Below, piece after piece: positions 10,414-18,814 of a stretch of 64,000 nucleotides of DNA (its first letter is position 1; each line of letters begins with the position of its first letter). The position numbers and the translations under genes are program-made. The notes beneath the pieces were generated by a model. The model searched no databases, was not told the origin of the DNA, and saw only the letters and a list, made by a program, of their open reading frames with translations. Origin of the DNA: Streptomyces sp. CB01635 (GTDB lineage: Bacteria > Actinomycetota > Actinomycetes > Streptomycetales > Streptomycetaceae); the NCBI RefSeq assembly GCF_002803065.1, contig NZ_NNBL01000002.1, positions 620,001 through 684,000 of the forward strand, in the 5' to 3' direction.

Positions 10414-12120
10414 ATGGCGGCGCTATTCGGTAAGCGGTTGCGCAGGTCGGCGATGACGACCGCTGTGGCGGCTGCCGCCGTGGCGGCACTCTCCGCGTCC
10501 CAGGCTCCCGGCTTCACCAACACGCAGAACGGCGGGCAGTCCACCGCCGACGTGACGCCCCCGCCCGGTGACACGGCGACGGGCAACTCGCCCTACTACA
10601 CCGAACTGCCGCACCTCAACAGCCCCACCGCGCCGCCCAGTACGGGCCCTGGCGCCCCCGGCGGCACGGGTGCGAGCGAGGCCGGCATCCCCGCCACCGT
10701 CCTCGACGCGTACAAGAAGGCCGAGGCGGAGCTCGCCGCGACCAAGCCGGGCTGCAACCTCCCCTGGCAGCTCCTCGCCGCGATCGGCAAGGTGGAGTCG
10801 GGCCAGGCCCGTGGCGGCAACGTCGACGCGAACGGCACCACGCTCAAGGCGATCCTCGGCCCGCCCCTCGACGGCAACGGCTTCGCGAGGATCACCGACA
10901 CGGACAACGGCGCCTACGACAACGACACGACGCACGACCGGGCTGTCGGCCCCATGCAGTTCATCCCGTCGACCTGGGAGTGGTCCGGCCGCGACGGCAA
11001 CGGCGACGGCAAGAAGGACCCCAACAACATCTACGACGCCGCCCTCGCCGCCGGGCACTACCTGTGCCGCGGCGACCGCGATCTTTCCCAGAGCGGCGGC
11101 CTGAACGCGGCGATCCTCAGCTACAACCACTCGCAGGAGTACCTCAACACGGTCCTGTCGTGGCTGGAGTTCTACCGCAAGGGCACCCACGAGGTCCCGG
11201 ACGGCACCGGAGTGCAGCCCGGTGACCGCAGCGACGGCGGACCCAGCCCCTCGCCCTCGCCGAGCAGCCCCGGCACGACCAGTCCGTCCCCCGGCACCTC
11301 CAAGCCGCCCAAGCCGTCCAAGCCCGGCGGCAGTCCGAGCACCGACCCGTCGAAGCCGGGCGGCGGAGGCTCCACGAGCCCCACACCGCCCACGCCCGTC
11401 GAGACGGTCGCGCACATCGAGGACGCCGGTACGGGCAAACTCGCCGCGACCGCCGGTGACGCCTTCGCCGAACGCGTCGCCGTCCGCACGGAGAACGCCG
11501 CGGGCAAGGGCGTCGGCACGATCAAGGTGAAGCTCACCGTCGTCGGCGACACGGATCTGGCCTTCAGCGGCGGCTTCAAGACCGTCACCGTCGTCACCGA
11601 CAGCACCGGCAAGGCCACCGCGCCGCCGCTGAGGGCGGGCGAGGACACCGGCGAGTTCACCGTCCGCGCCACCGTCGTCGACCGCAAGCTGCCCGGCCTC
11701 GACTACACGGCGACCGTCTCGGCGCGCCAGGCGGACACCCTCACCAGGACCGACGACAAGGAACTGACCTGCGAGGCCGGCGGCCAGTTCGCCGACCCGG
11801 TCCAGGTCAGGGCCACGTACAAGGACGCCGCCGCCGACGGGGTCGCCACCACGGCCACGCTGATCAAGTCCAAGGACGACGCGACCGAGAACGACAAGGG
11901 CCCCTACTTCAAGGACGCGGACGGCAAGGCGATCCGCACCCTCAAGGGCCTCAAGACCGACGGCGACGGCCGCCTCCAGCTGCCGAGGATCTACGCGGAC
12001 GACGCCACCGGCACGTTCCTGCTCCGCATCGACACCACCGGCGGCGCGACCCTCACCATCGAACTGAAGGTCACCGCGGCCGCCGCCACGGCCAGTCCCT
12101 CGGCCTCGCCGTCGGCGTAA
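10414..12120 (+). CDS. Secreted lytic transglycosylase with Ser/Pro linker and Ig-like repeats
   Basis: A 568-aa exported murein hydrolase. An N-terminal signal segment (LRRSAMTTAVAAAAVAALSASQA) is followed by a lytic transglycosylase domain at about 110-250. Its catalytic Glu is residue 128 in GKVESGQA, and GPMQFIPSTW is the family's substrate-groove motif. A Ser/Pro/Lys-rich linker (about 270-330) leads to two bacterial Ig-like (invasin-type) domains that probably hold it in the wall. AATCGGAGGGG precedes ATG 10414. The leader has TGTCTG-N17-TAGTGT and a perfect hairpin TCCACGCT-GGGG-AGCGTGGA (10355-10374). I looked for a cyclic-di-AMP (ydaO) riboswitch and did not find its conserved core. 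Confidence 0.88.
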   Translation: MAALFGKRLRRSAMTTAVAAAAVAALSASQAPGFTNTQNGGQSTADVTPPPGDTATGNSPYYTELPHLNSPTAPPSTGPGAPGGTGASEAGIPATVLDAYKKAEAELAATKPGCNLPWQLLAAIGKVESGQARGGNVDANGTTLKAILGPPLDGNGFARITDTDNGAYDNDTTHDRAVGPMQFIPSTWEWSGRDGNGDGKKDPNNIYDAALAAGHYLCRGDRDLSQSGGLNAAILSYNHSQEYLNTVLSWLEFYRKGTHEVPDGTGVQPGDRSDGGPSPSPSPSSPGTTSPSPGTSKPPKPSKPGGSPSTDPSKPGGGGSTSPTPPTPVETVAHIEDAGTGKLAATAGDAFAERVAVRTENAAGKGVGTIKVKLTVVGDTDLAFSGGFKTVTVVTDSTGKATAPPLRAGEDTGEFTVRATVVDRKLPGLDYTATVSARQADTLTRTDDKELTCEAGGQFADPVQVRATYKDAAADGVATTATLIKSKDDATENDKGPYFKDADGKAIRTLKGLKTDGDGRLQLPRIYADDATGTFLLRIDTTGGATLTIELKVTAAAATASPSASPSA

Positions 12121-12155
12121 CTCCCCTACGGCACACGCCGTATCCAGCAGCACCC

Positions 12156-12195
12156 GCGCCGCCCCCTCGCCGTTCTCCGGCCGAGGGGGCGGCGC
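12156..12195 (+). terminator. Terminator of the transglycosylase gene
   Basis: A 14-bp perfect stem (GCGCCGCCCCCTCG pairing with CGAGGGGGCGGCGC) with a 12-nt loop, 35 nt after the stop codon. It is followed by TGTTG rather than a strong T-run, as is common in Streptomyces. Confidence 0.8.
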
Positions 12196-12294
12196 TGTTG
12201 TACAACGTGTTCTCATCTCGGCCGCGCGTTGCTACGGTGCCCCAGCCCTGACGACCTATCAGATTTCAGATCCGGTGATCCGCCGGGAGGCTGC

Positions 12295-12429
12295 ATGCGT
12301 GCCCTGATCGCCGCCGCGACCGGTCTTGCCGTGGCGCTCGCCCTCGTCATCACGATCTCGGCGATCGGCTCCCCGCCCGGCGAGACCTCGCCCAAACCGC
12401 TGCTGACCACCGTCCCCAAGCACCCCTGA
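12295..12429 (+). CDS. SPW_0924 family small membrane protein
   Basis: A 44-aa protein with a single hydrophobic segment (LIAAATGLAVALALVITISAI) and a conserved polar tail, PPGETSPKPLLTTVPKHP. It matches from memory the SPW_0924 family, which is restricted to Streptomyces relatives and normally sits before a DUF3068 gene, as here. CGGGAGG lies 4 nt before ATG 12295. A promoter TTCTCA-N17-TACGGT precedes it. The function is unknown. Membrane insertion and a link to the DUF3068 protein are inferred. Confidence 0.8.
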   Translation: MRALIAAATGLAVALALVITISAIGSPPGETSPKPLLTTVPKHP

Positions 12430-12450
12430 CCCGCCGAGGAGGCCGCCGCG

Positions 12451-13452
12451 ATGCGCCGCAAGGCCAGCCTGATCCTGCTCGCCCTCGCCGTGTTCTGCAC
12501 GGCGATGTCCCCGCTGATGCGCTGGTACGCGTTCCCGCGCCTCGCGAAGATCCCGGCCGGCCAGTACCAGAACGCCGTCCTGGAGGCGAAGAACCCGACC
12601 CTCCTCGACTACGGCTCGATGCAGGCGAAGAAGGTCCCCAAGGTCACGATCGTCCAGACGCTCAAGGGCAACGTGGAGGCCTCCGAAGAGGTCGAGAAGA
12701 GCGCGGGCCGCGACGTCGTCGTCTGGGACTCCCTCTCCTACGTCGTCGGACCCGACGGCAAGATGGTCTCCCAGGTCCCCGAACGCTATGTCTTCGACGC
12801 CCACAGCCAGGCGCCCGTCCACCCCACGGGCAAGTACGCCGAGACGGTCGACGGCGACAAGGTCAGGCGCGACGGCATCGAGTTCAAGTGGCCCTTCCTC
12901 ACGGAGAAGCGGGACTACGAGTACTACGACGCCCAGGCCCGCATCACCCGGCCCATCCACTACAAGGGGACCCAGACGTTCCGCGGCGTGAAGGTCTACT
13001 ACTTCGAACAGACCATCCCCTGGACGAAGGTTCCCCTCCCCAAGACGATGCCGGTCAAGGGCATCACACCGGAGTCCGTCGCCAAGACCGGCACCACCCG
13101 CTGGTACAGCACGGTCCGCAAGTTCTGGGTCGAGCCGGTCACCGGCGCCCCCGTCTATGGCGAGGAGATCCAGAACAACGAACTCCGCGGTGGCACGCTC
13201 CTGGGAGGCCGCGACAAGGTGACGGTCTTCGCCGGGCACGTGAAGATGCGCGAGGACTACATCAAGTCGACGGTCGACCTCGTCAAGTCCAACCGCGTCC
13301 TGGTCGTCCTGCTCACCTCGTACCTGCCGTGGGGCTTCCTCGTCCTCGGCCTGCTCCTGCTCGCGCTCTCCCTGTGGCTGGAGGCCCGCAGCCGCCGCCC
13401 GGGCGAGCCCGAGGCCGCCCCGGAGCACGAGCCGGAACCCGTCAGCGCCTGA
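12451..13452 (+). CDS. DUF3068 (porin PorA family) membrane protein
   Basis: A 333-aa protein with a signal-anchor at the N-terminus (LILLALAVFCTAMSPLMRWYAF), a large extracytoplasmic domain (about 30-280), and a C-terminal transmembrane helix (VLVVLLTSYLPWGFLVLGLLLLALSLWL). It ends in an acidic cytoplasmic tail. This layout and the motifs WDSLSYVVGPDGK and FKWPF identify DUF3068. The family name refers to corynebacterial porins, but Streptomyces has no mycolate membrane, so a porin role is doubtful. It follows the SPW_0924 gene by 21 bp, probably as one operon. Its 3' end overlaps the convergent helicase gene by 11 bp. Confidence 0.85.
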   Translation: MRRKASLILLALAVFCTAMSPLMRWYAFPRLAKIPAGQYQNAVLEAKNPTLLDYGSMQAKKVPKVTIVQTLKGNVEASEEVEKSAGRDVVVWDSLSYVVGPDGKMVSQVPERYVFDAHSQAPVHPTGKYAETVDGDKVRRDGIEFKWPFLTEKRDYEYYDAQARITRPIHYKGTQTFRGVKVYYFEQTIPWTKVPLPKTMPVKGITPESVAKTGTTRWYSTVRKFWVEPVTGAPVYGEEIQNNELRGGTLLGGRDKVTVFAGHVKMREDYIKSTVDLVKSNRVLVVLLTSYLPWGFLVLGLLLLALSLWLEARSRRPGEPEAAPEHEPEPVSA

Positions 13453-15985
13453 GCCGCGCGCTCGTGTGCCGCGTCGCGACCGCGCCCGCCGGATCCTCCG
13501 GCCACGGATGCTTCGGGTACCGGCCGCGCAGTTCGGCGCGCACCGCCCGGTACCCCTCGCGCCAGAAGGAGGCGAGATCCGCGGTCACGGCCGCGGGCCG
13601 CCCCGCCGGGGACAGCAGATGCACCAGGACCGGCACACCGGCCACGCGCGGCGACTCGTGCAGCCCGAACATCTCCTGCACCTTCACGGCCAGTACGGGC
13701 TGTTCGGGGTTCGCGTAGTCGATCCGGATCCTGGACCCGCTCGGCACCTCAAGACGCTCCGGCGCCAGCTCGTCGAGGCGGGCCGCGTCACCGCTCGCCC
13801 AGGGGAGCAGCCGCCGCAGCGCCTGGCCCGCGTCGATCCGGCCCAGATCGGACCGGCGCCGCGCCTTGCCGAGCTCCGGCTCCAGCCACTCGTCCACGCG
13901 CGCGTGCAGCGCGTCGTCCGACACGGCGGGCCAGGGCGTGCCCAGCGTCCGGTGCAGGAACGCGAGCCGCTCCCGCAGCTCCCCGGCCTCCCGGGACCAC
14001 CGCAGCAGAGAGAACCCCTCCCGCCTCAGCCCTTCCCTCAACGCCTCCCGTACGAGAGCGGGGGCGGCCTCCTTCAGCGGGCGCACGGCGAGTTCCACCG
14101 CGCCGAGCCGCTCGACATGCCGCGCCACCAACTCCCCGTCGGCCCACGCCACTTCGTCCCCCTCGGTACGCAGCGGCGCCGCGGCACGCAGCGCGACCTC
14201 CTCGTCGACGACCGCGGCGAGCCGCACGCGCGCGTGCCCGGCGCCCACGGGCCGGTCGGCGACCGCGACGGCGATCCACGGCGCGCCCCGCAGCCGTGAC
14301 CCCTCCGCGAGCGCGGCCCGGGTACCGGACACCATCAGATACTCGCCGTCGCGCCCACGCCCCACTCGCTCGGGGAAGGCGAGCGCGGCGACGATGCCGG
14401 CGACCCGGTCCTCGGACAGGTCCCCGGTCCCGGCCTCGTGCACCGGGGTCTGCCCGGCGGTTCGCTCCGGTCCGGCCCCTGCCGCCCCCGTGAGCCGCCG
14501 TACCTCCGTCTTCCAGCGCGCGGCGTACGCGTCGGCGCCCCGGCGCGCGGTGCGCCACGCGGCGGCCAGATCGTCGCCGTAGTCGCGGGGCGGCTCCTCG
14601 CTCAGGAGGGCGACCACCTCGGCCGCGCGACGAGCGCCCACCAGCGGGGTCGCGTCGAGGAGGGCGCGGGCCAGGCGCGGATGCAGGCCGAGGCCCGCGA
14701 GGCGCGCGCCGCGCTCCGTGGCCCGGCCCGAGTCCGCCCCGACCGCCCCGATCGCCGTCAGGACGGACCGGGCCGCCGCCATCGCCCCGGCCGGCGGAGC
14801 GTCCAGGAGCGCGAGGCCCGAGGCGTCCGGATCGCCCCAGCACGCCGCCTGCAACGCGAACGCCGTCAGGTCCGCCACCTTGATCTCCGGCGCGGGGAAC
14901 CGAGGCAGCCGCACGTCCTCCGCCTCCGTCCAGCACCGGTACACCACGCCGGGAGCCTCACGCCCGGCACGCCCCGCCCGCTGCCGCCCCGCCGCCTGCG
15001 AGGCCCGTACGGTCGTCAGGGCGCTCAGCCCGCGCGCGTGGTCCACCCGCGGCTCCCGCGCGAGCCCAGAGTCCACGACGGCCCGGACACCCGGAACCGT
15101 CAGCGACGACTCGGCCACGGACGTCGCGAGCACCACCCGCCGCCGCGCACCAGGCGAGAGCACCGCGTCCTGCACCGCGGCCGGCGCCCGCCCGTGCACC
15201 TGAAGCACATCCACATCACCCGGCCCGCCCAACTGCCCGGCCACGCACGCGATCTCACCGACCCCCGGCAGGAAACACAGCACATCCCCGCTCTGCTCCC
15301 GCAGCGCGCGCCGCACCACCGCCGCCACGTGCGTGAGCAACGCCGGATCCACCCGCATCCCGTGCGGCGGCCGCACCGGACGTGCGGGCGGCGCCCACAC
15401 CGTCTCCACGGGATACGAGATTCCCTCGGCTTCGACGACGGGCGCCCCGCCGAGCAGCCGCGCCCACCCCTGCGCGTCCGTCGTCGCCGACGCCGCCACC
15501 AGTCGAAGCTCGGGCCGCAGCGCCTCGCGCACGTCGCACAGGAACGCCGCGACCGTGTCCGCGTCCAGATGCCGCTCGTGGACCTCGTCGAGCATGACGA
15601 CATCCACGCCCGCCAGCTCCTGGTCGCGCTGGAGCCGTTGCAGGAGCACACCCGTCGTGACGACCTCCACGCGCGCGTGACGCCCCATCACCCGCTCACC
15701 GCGCACCGTGTAGCCGACGCGCTCGCCGGCCTTCTCGCCGAGCAGCCACGCCATCCGCCGCGCCGCGGCCCGCGCCGCGATGCGCCGCGGCTCCGCGACG
15801 ACGACACGCCGCGCGGGCCCGTCACCGACGAGCCCGGCGAGCACCAGCGGCACCAGGGTCGTCTTGCCGGTCCCCGGCGGCGCCACGAGAACGGCGCTGC
15901 CCGGCGCCGCGGGCCCGTCGAGGGCATCGCGCAGGCCGGGCAGCGCACTGCGTACAGGCAGGTCCAGAGCGTCGTTACGGATCAC
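13442..15985 (-). CDS. hrpB: ATP-dependent RNA helicase HrpB
   Basis: An 847-aa DEAH/RHA-type helicase, the usual length for HrpB. Motifs in order: Walker A PPGTGKTTLVP, DEVHER (motif II), SATTDAQGWA (motif III), VVLATSVAESSLTVPGV, and QRAGRAGREAPG (motif VI). The HrpB-specific C-terminal domain follows, with LSPAGRPAAVTADLASFW near the end. GTG 15985 is used because GGAGAG lies 9 nt upstream. The longer frame to 16150 would cross the neighbour's terminator and is unlikely. The RNA substrate in Streptomyces is not known. Confidence 0.92.
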   Translation of the reverse strand: MIRNDALDLPVRSALPGLRDALDGPAAPGSAVLVAPPGTGKTTLVPLVLAGLVGDGPARRVVVAEPRRIAARAAARRMAWLLGEKAGERVGYTVRGERVMGRHARVEVVTTGVLLQRLQRDQELAGVDVVMLDEVHERHLDADTVAAFLCDVREALRPELRLVAASATTDAQGWARLLGGAPVVEAEGISYPVETVWAPPARPVRPPHGMRVDPALLTHVAAVVRRALREQSGDVLCFLPGVGEIACVAGQLGGPGDVDVLQVHGRAPAAVQDAVLSPGARRRVVLATSVAESSLTVPGVRAVVDSGLAREPRVDHARGLSALTTVRASQAAGRQRAGRAGREAPGVVYRCWTEAEDVRLPRFPAPEIKVADLTAFALQAACWGDPDASGLALLDAPPAGAMAAARSVLTAIGAVGADSGRATERGARLAGLGLHPRLARALLDATPLVGARRAAEVVALLSEEPPRDYGDDLAAAWRTARRGADAYAARWKTEVRRLTGAAGAGPERTAGQTPVHEAGTGDLSEDRVAGIVAALAFPERVGRGRDGEYLMVSGTRAALAEGSRLRGAPWIAVAVADRPVGAGHARVRLAAVVDEEVALRAAAPLRTEGDEVAWADGELVARHVERLGAVELAVRPLKEAAPALVREALREGLRREGFSLLRWSREAGELRERLAFLHRTLGTPWPAVSDDALHARVDEWLEPELGKARRRSDLGRIDAGQALRRLLPWASGDAARLDELAPERLEVPSGSRIRIDYANPEQPVLAVKVQEMFGLHESPRVAGVPVLVHLLSPAGRPAAVTADLASFWREGYRAVRAELRGRYPKHPWPEDPAGAVATRHTSARLRR

Positions 15986-16006
15986 ATGCTCAGTCTCTCC
16001 CCGGGA

Positions 16007-16047
16007 GCATCCCCGGCCGAAGGCTGGGGGACTTCGGCCGGGGATGC
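16007..16047 (-). terminator. Terminator after the 16054-16869 methyltransferase gene
   Basis: A 16-bp perfect stem (left arm GCATCCCCGGCCGAAG, 16007-16022; right arm 16032-16047) starts 6 nt beyond the methyltransferase stop codon on the minus strand. It separates that gene from hrpB. Confidence 0.85.
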
Positions 16048-16053
16048 CCCCGT

Positions 16054-16869
16054 CTAGCCTCGCTCGCAGACGAAGATCGCCGTCCCCGGGATCAGATTTC
16101 CGCGCAGCGGGGACCAGCCGCCCCACTCCTGCGTGTTCCATGCCGGCCACTGCGGCTCGACGAGGTCCACCAGACGGAACCCGCCGGCCACGATGTCCCG
16201 CACCCGGTCACCGACCGTCCTGTGGTGCTCCACATATACGGCGCGCCCTTCGTCGTCCTGCTCCACATAAGGGGTGCGGTCGAAGTAGGAGGCCGCTACG
16301 GAGAGGCCCTCCGGACCCGGCTCGTCCGGGAACGCCCAGCGGATCGGATGCGTCACCGAGAACACGAACCGGCCGCCGGGCCGCAGCACCCGGTGCACAT
16401 CCCGGAGCACCCGCACCGGATCGGCGACAAAGGGGAGCGCGCCGTACGCCGAGCAGGCCAGGTCGAACGAGCCGTCCGCGAACGGCAGCGCGCCCGCGTC
16501 CGCCTCCACCAGCGGCACCGCGCCGCCGTCGATGCGCAGCGCGTGCTGGAGCTGCCGGTGCGAGAGGTCGAGCGCGACGGGGTGCGCGCCCTGCGCGGCG
16601 AGCCAGCGCGAGCACTGCGCCGCGCCCGCGCCGATCTCCAGGACGACCTTGTCCTTCAGGTCCTCCGGCGGGCCGAGCAGCTCGGCCTCCACCTCGTCGA
16701 GACCCTCGGGCCCCCACACGAAGCGGTCGTCCCCGAGGAACGTGCCGTGCTCGACCTGGTAGTCGTCCGCGTTCTTGTCCCACCAGCCACGATTGGCGCG
16801 GGAACTCTCCGTGACATCGGCGTCGCGCCGGGTGGCTTCGGGCTCGAACGGTTCGGGCTCTTGGATGAT
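16054..16869 (-). CDS. Class I SAM-dependent methyltransferase
   Basis: A cytoplasmic methyltransferase of about 270 aa. The SAM-binding motif I is VVLEIGAGAAQCSRWLA, followed by VALDLS (motif II, acidic), ADAGALPFADGSFDLACSAYGAL (motif IV) and VLRPGGRFVFSV. The conserved N-terminal signature is ESSRANRGWWDKNADDYQ. The start is a problem. No ATG, GTG or TTG lies in frame between ATG 16995 and the catalytic domain. I place it at one of two adjacent ATC codons (16869 or 16866), just after AGGGAG. ATG 16995 would sit on the -35 of the divergent rpsA promoter. The substrate is unknown. Confidence 0.8.
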   Translation of the reverse strand: MIQEPEPFEPEATRRDADVTESSRANRGWWDKNADDYQVEHGTFLGDDRFVWGPEGLDEVEAELLGPPEDLKDKVVLEIGAGAAQCSRWLAAQGAHPVALDLSHRQLQHALRIDGGAVPLVEADAGALPFADGSFDLACSAYGALPFVADPVRVLRDVHRVLRPGGRFVFSVTHPIRWAFPDEPGPEGLSVAASYFDRTPYVEQDDEGRAVYVEHHRTVGDRVRDIVAGGFRLVDLVEPQWPAWNTQEWGGWSPLRGNLIPGTAIFVCERG

Positions 16870-16994
16870 GGGCTCCCTAGTCGTACTCTTCCGTTCAACC
16901 CGTCGCGGCAGAGTGCCGAGCGGCCCATGTGGCCTCGTGCGACAGGTTTTGTGCCGGGTATGCGAATTTCGCCCCGGGTGTGCGCCTTCGCGCA

Positions 16995-17023
16995 TTGACC
17001 CTGTCCGGCTGCCCCCGTATGCT
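16995..17023 (+). promoter_or_regulatory. rpsA promoter
   Basis: TTGACC (16995-17000), a 17-bp spacer, then TATGCT (17018-17023). This is one of the best housekeeping-sigma matches in the window. It predicts a start near 17030 and a leader of about 190 nt. Confidence 0.8.
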
Positions 17024-17219
17024 ACAAGTTGCGCTGCGAGCCTGCGCTCCTCAGACATAGCAGGCTGCGCTCGCATCTGTATGTATGTCCCCTCGGTAAT
17101 CGAGGCGCCCCCTCCGGGAGTGGCGCTTCCTGAGCTGTCCGGCCTTCTGCAGTGCGATCACGGGCTCCCGGCGTAGCAGTACCTACGACTTCAATGTCCG
17201 TACCGGAGCCCTTACCCAC
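17024..17219 (+). promoter_or_regulatory. Long structured 5' leader of rpsA
   Basis: About 190 untranslated nt precede the S1 start codon. An imperfect stem pairs GCGAGC-CTGC (from about 17034) with GCAGG...GCTCGC (to about 17074). A 31-codon open frame (ATG 17081 to stop 17174-17176) lies inside but has no clear ribosome binding site. Autogenous control by S1 is known in enterobacteria. Whether this leader does that is inference. Confidence 0.5.
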
Positions 17220-18728
17220 ATGACGAGCAGCACCGAGACCACCGCCACCACCCCGCAGGTAGCGGTCAACGACATCGGTAACGAGGAAGCCTTCCTCGCC
17301 GCGATCGACGAGACGATCAAGTACTTCAACGACGGCGACATCGTCGACGGCGTCATCGTGAAGGTCGACCGGGACGAGGTCCTGCTCGACATCGGTTACA
17401 AGACCGAAGGCGTGATCCCGAGCCGTGAGCTCTCGATCAAGCACGATGTCGACCCGAACGAGGTCGTCAAGGTCGGCGACGAGATCGAGGCCCTGGTTCT
17501 CCAGAAGGAGGACAAGGAAGGCCGTCTGATCCTGTCCAAGAAGCGCGCTCAGTACGAGCGTGCCTGGGGCACGATCGAGAAGATCAAGGAAGAAGACGGC
17601 ATCGTCACCGGTACCGTCATCGAGGTCGTCAAGGGTGGACTCATCCTCGACATCGGCCTCCGTGGCTTCCTGCCGGCTTCCCTCGTCGAGATGCGCCGTG
17701 TCCGCGACCTCCAGCCCTACGTGGGCAAGGAGCTCGAGGCCAAGATCATCGAGCTGGACAAGAACCGCAACAACGTGGTCCTGTCCCGCCGTGCCTGGCT
17801 CGAGCAGACCCAGTCCGAGGTCCGCCAGACGTTCCTCACGACCCTCCAGAAGGGTCAGGTCCGCTCCGGCGTCGTTTCCTCGATCGTCAACTTCGGTGCC
17901 TTCGTGGACCTGGGTGGCGTCGACGGTCTCGTGCACGTCTCCGAGCTCTCCTGGAAGCACATCGACCACCCGTCCGAGGTTGTCGAGGTCGGCCAGGAAG
18001 TCACCGTCGAGGTTCTCGACGTCGACATGGACCGCGAGCGTGTCTCCCTGTCGCTGAAGGCGACGCAGGAAGACCCGTGGCAGCAGTTCGCCCGTACGCA
18101 CCAGATCGGCCAGGTCGTCCCCGGCAAGGTCACGAAGCTGGTTCCGTTCGGTGCGTTCGTCCGCGTGGACGAGGGCATCGAGGGTCTGGTCCACATCTCC
18201 GAGCTGGCCGAGCGCCACGTGGAGATCCCGGAGCAGGTCGTCCAGGTCAACGACGAGATCTTCGTCAAGGTCATCGACATCGACCTCGAGCGTCGCCGCA
18301 TCAGCCTCTCGCTGAAGCAGGCCAACGAGGCCTTCGGTGCCGACCCGTCGACGGTCGAGTTCGACCCGACCCTGTACGGCATGGCCGCGTCGTACGACGA
18401 CCAGGGCAACTACATCTACCCCGAGGGCTTCGACCCCGAGACCAACGACTGGCTCGAGGGCTACGAGACCCAGCGCGAGGCCTGGGAGACCCAGTACGCC
18501 GAGGCGCAGCAGCGCTTCGAGCAGCACCAGGCTCAGGTCATCAAGTCCCGCGAGGCCGACGCCCAGGCCGAGGCCGAGGGTGCTGCCGCTCCGGCCGGCG
18601 CCCCGGCTGCGTCCGGTGGCGGCGGCGGCGGTTCGTACTCCTCGGAGTCGGACGACAGCTCCGGCGCGCTTGCTTCGGACGAGGCGCTCGCTGCGCTCCG
18701 TGAGAAGCTGGCCGGTGGTCAGAGCTGA
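17220..18728 (+). CDS. rpsA: 30S ribosomal protein S1
   Basis: A 502-aa protein that brings mRNA to the ribosome. It has four S1 RNA-binding domains, the actinobacterial number (six in E. coli). They lie at about 35-105, 120-190, 207-277 and 293-362, each with the F-G-AFV-x-(L/V) type core (VNFGAFVDLGGVDGLVHVSE, VPFGAFVRVDEGIEGLVHIS). The C-terminal 140 residues are acidic and low-complexity, with a Gly run and a final helix ALREKLAGG. Codon use is the most biased in the window (GTC, CTG, AAG), as expected for high expression. The start is clear at ATG 17220, with GGAG upstream. Confidence 0.98.
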   Translation: MTSSTETTATTPQVAVNDIGNEEAFLAAIDETIKYFNDGDIVDGVIVKVDRDEVLLDIGYKTEGVIPSRELSIKHDVDPNEVVKVGDEIEALVLQKEDKEGRLILSKKRAQYERAWGTIEKIKEEDGIVTGTVIEVVKGGLILDIGLRGFLPASLVEMRRVRDLQPYVGKELEAKIIELDKNRNNVVLSRRAWLEQTQSEVRQTFLTTLQKGQVRSGVVSSIVNFGAFVDLGGVDGLVHVSELSWKHIDHPSEVVEVGQEVTVEVLDVDMDRERVSLSLKATQEDPWQQFARTHQIGQVVPGKVTKLVPFGAFVRVDEGIEGLVHISELAERHVEIPEQVVQVNDEIFVKVIDIDLERRRISLSLKQANEAFGADPSTVEFDPTLYGMAASYDDQGNYIYPEGFDPETNDWLEGYETQREAWETQYAEAQQRFEQHQAQVIKSREADAQAEAEGAAAPAGAPAASGGGGGGSYSSESDDSSGALASDEALAALREKLAGGQS

Positions 18729-18759
18729 CCTGAACCCTCCGGGTTCCGGTAAGTAGTTG

Positions 18760-18792
18760 AGCGGGCCCGCACCCCTTGGGTGCGGGCCCGCT
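18760..18792. terminator. Strong terminator after rpsA
   Basis: A perfect 15-bp stem, AGCGGGCCCGCACCC pairing with GGGTGCGGGCCCGCT, with a 3-nt loop. It is followed by TCTCTGTG. It lies between rpsA and a convergent gene and can work in both directions. Confidence 0.9.
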
Positions 18793-18814
18793 TCTCTGTG
18801 TCCGCCGACGTTTC

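Noticed and set aside
17081..17176. A 31-codon frame in the rpsA leader as a real peptide gene
   Set aside because: No clear ribosome binding site and weak codon bias; kept only as a remark in the leader entry.
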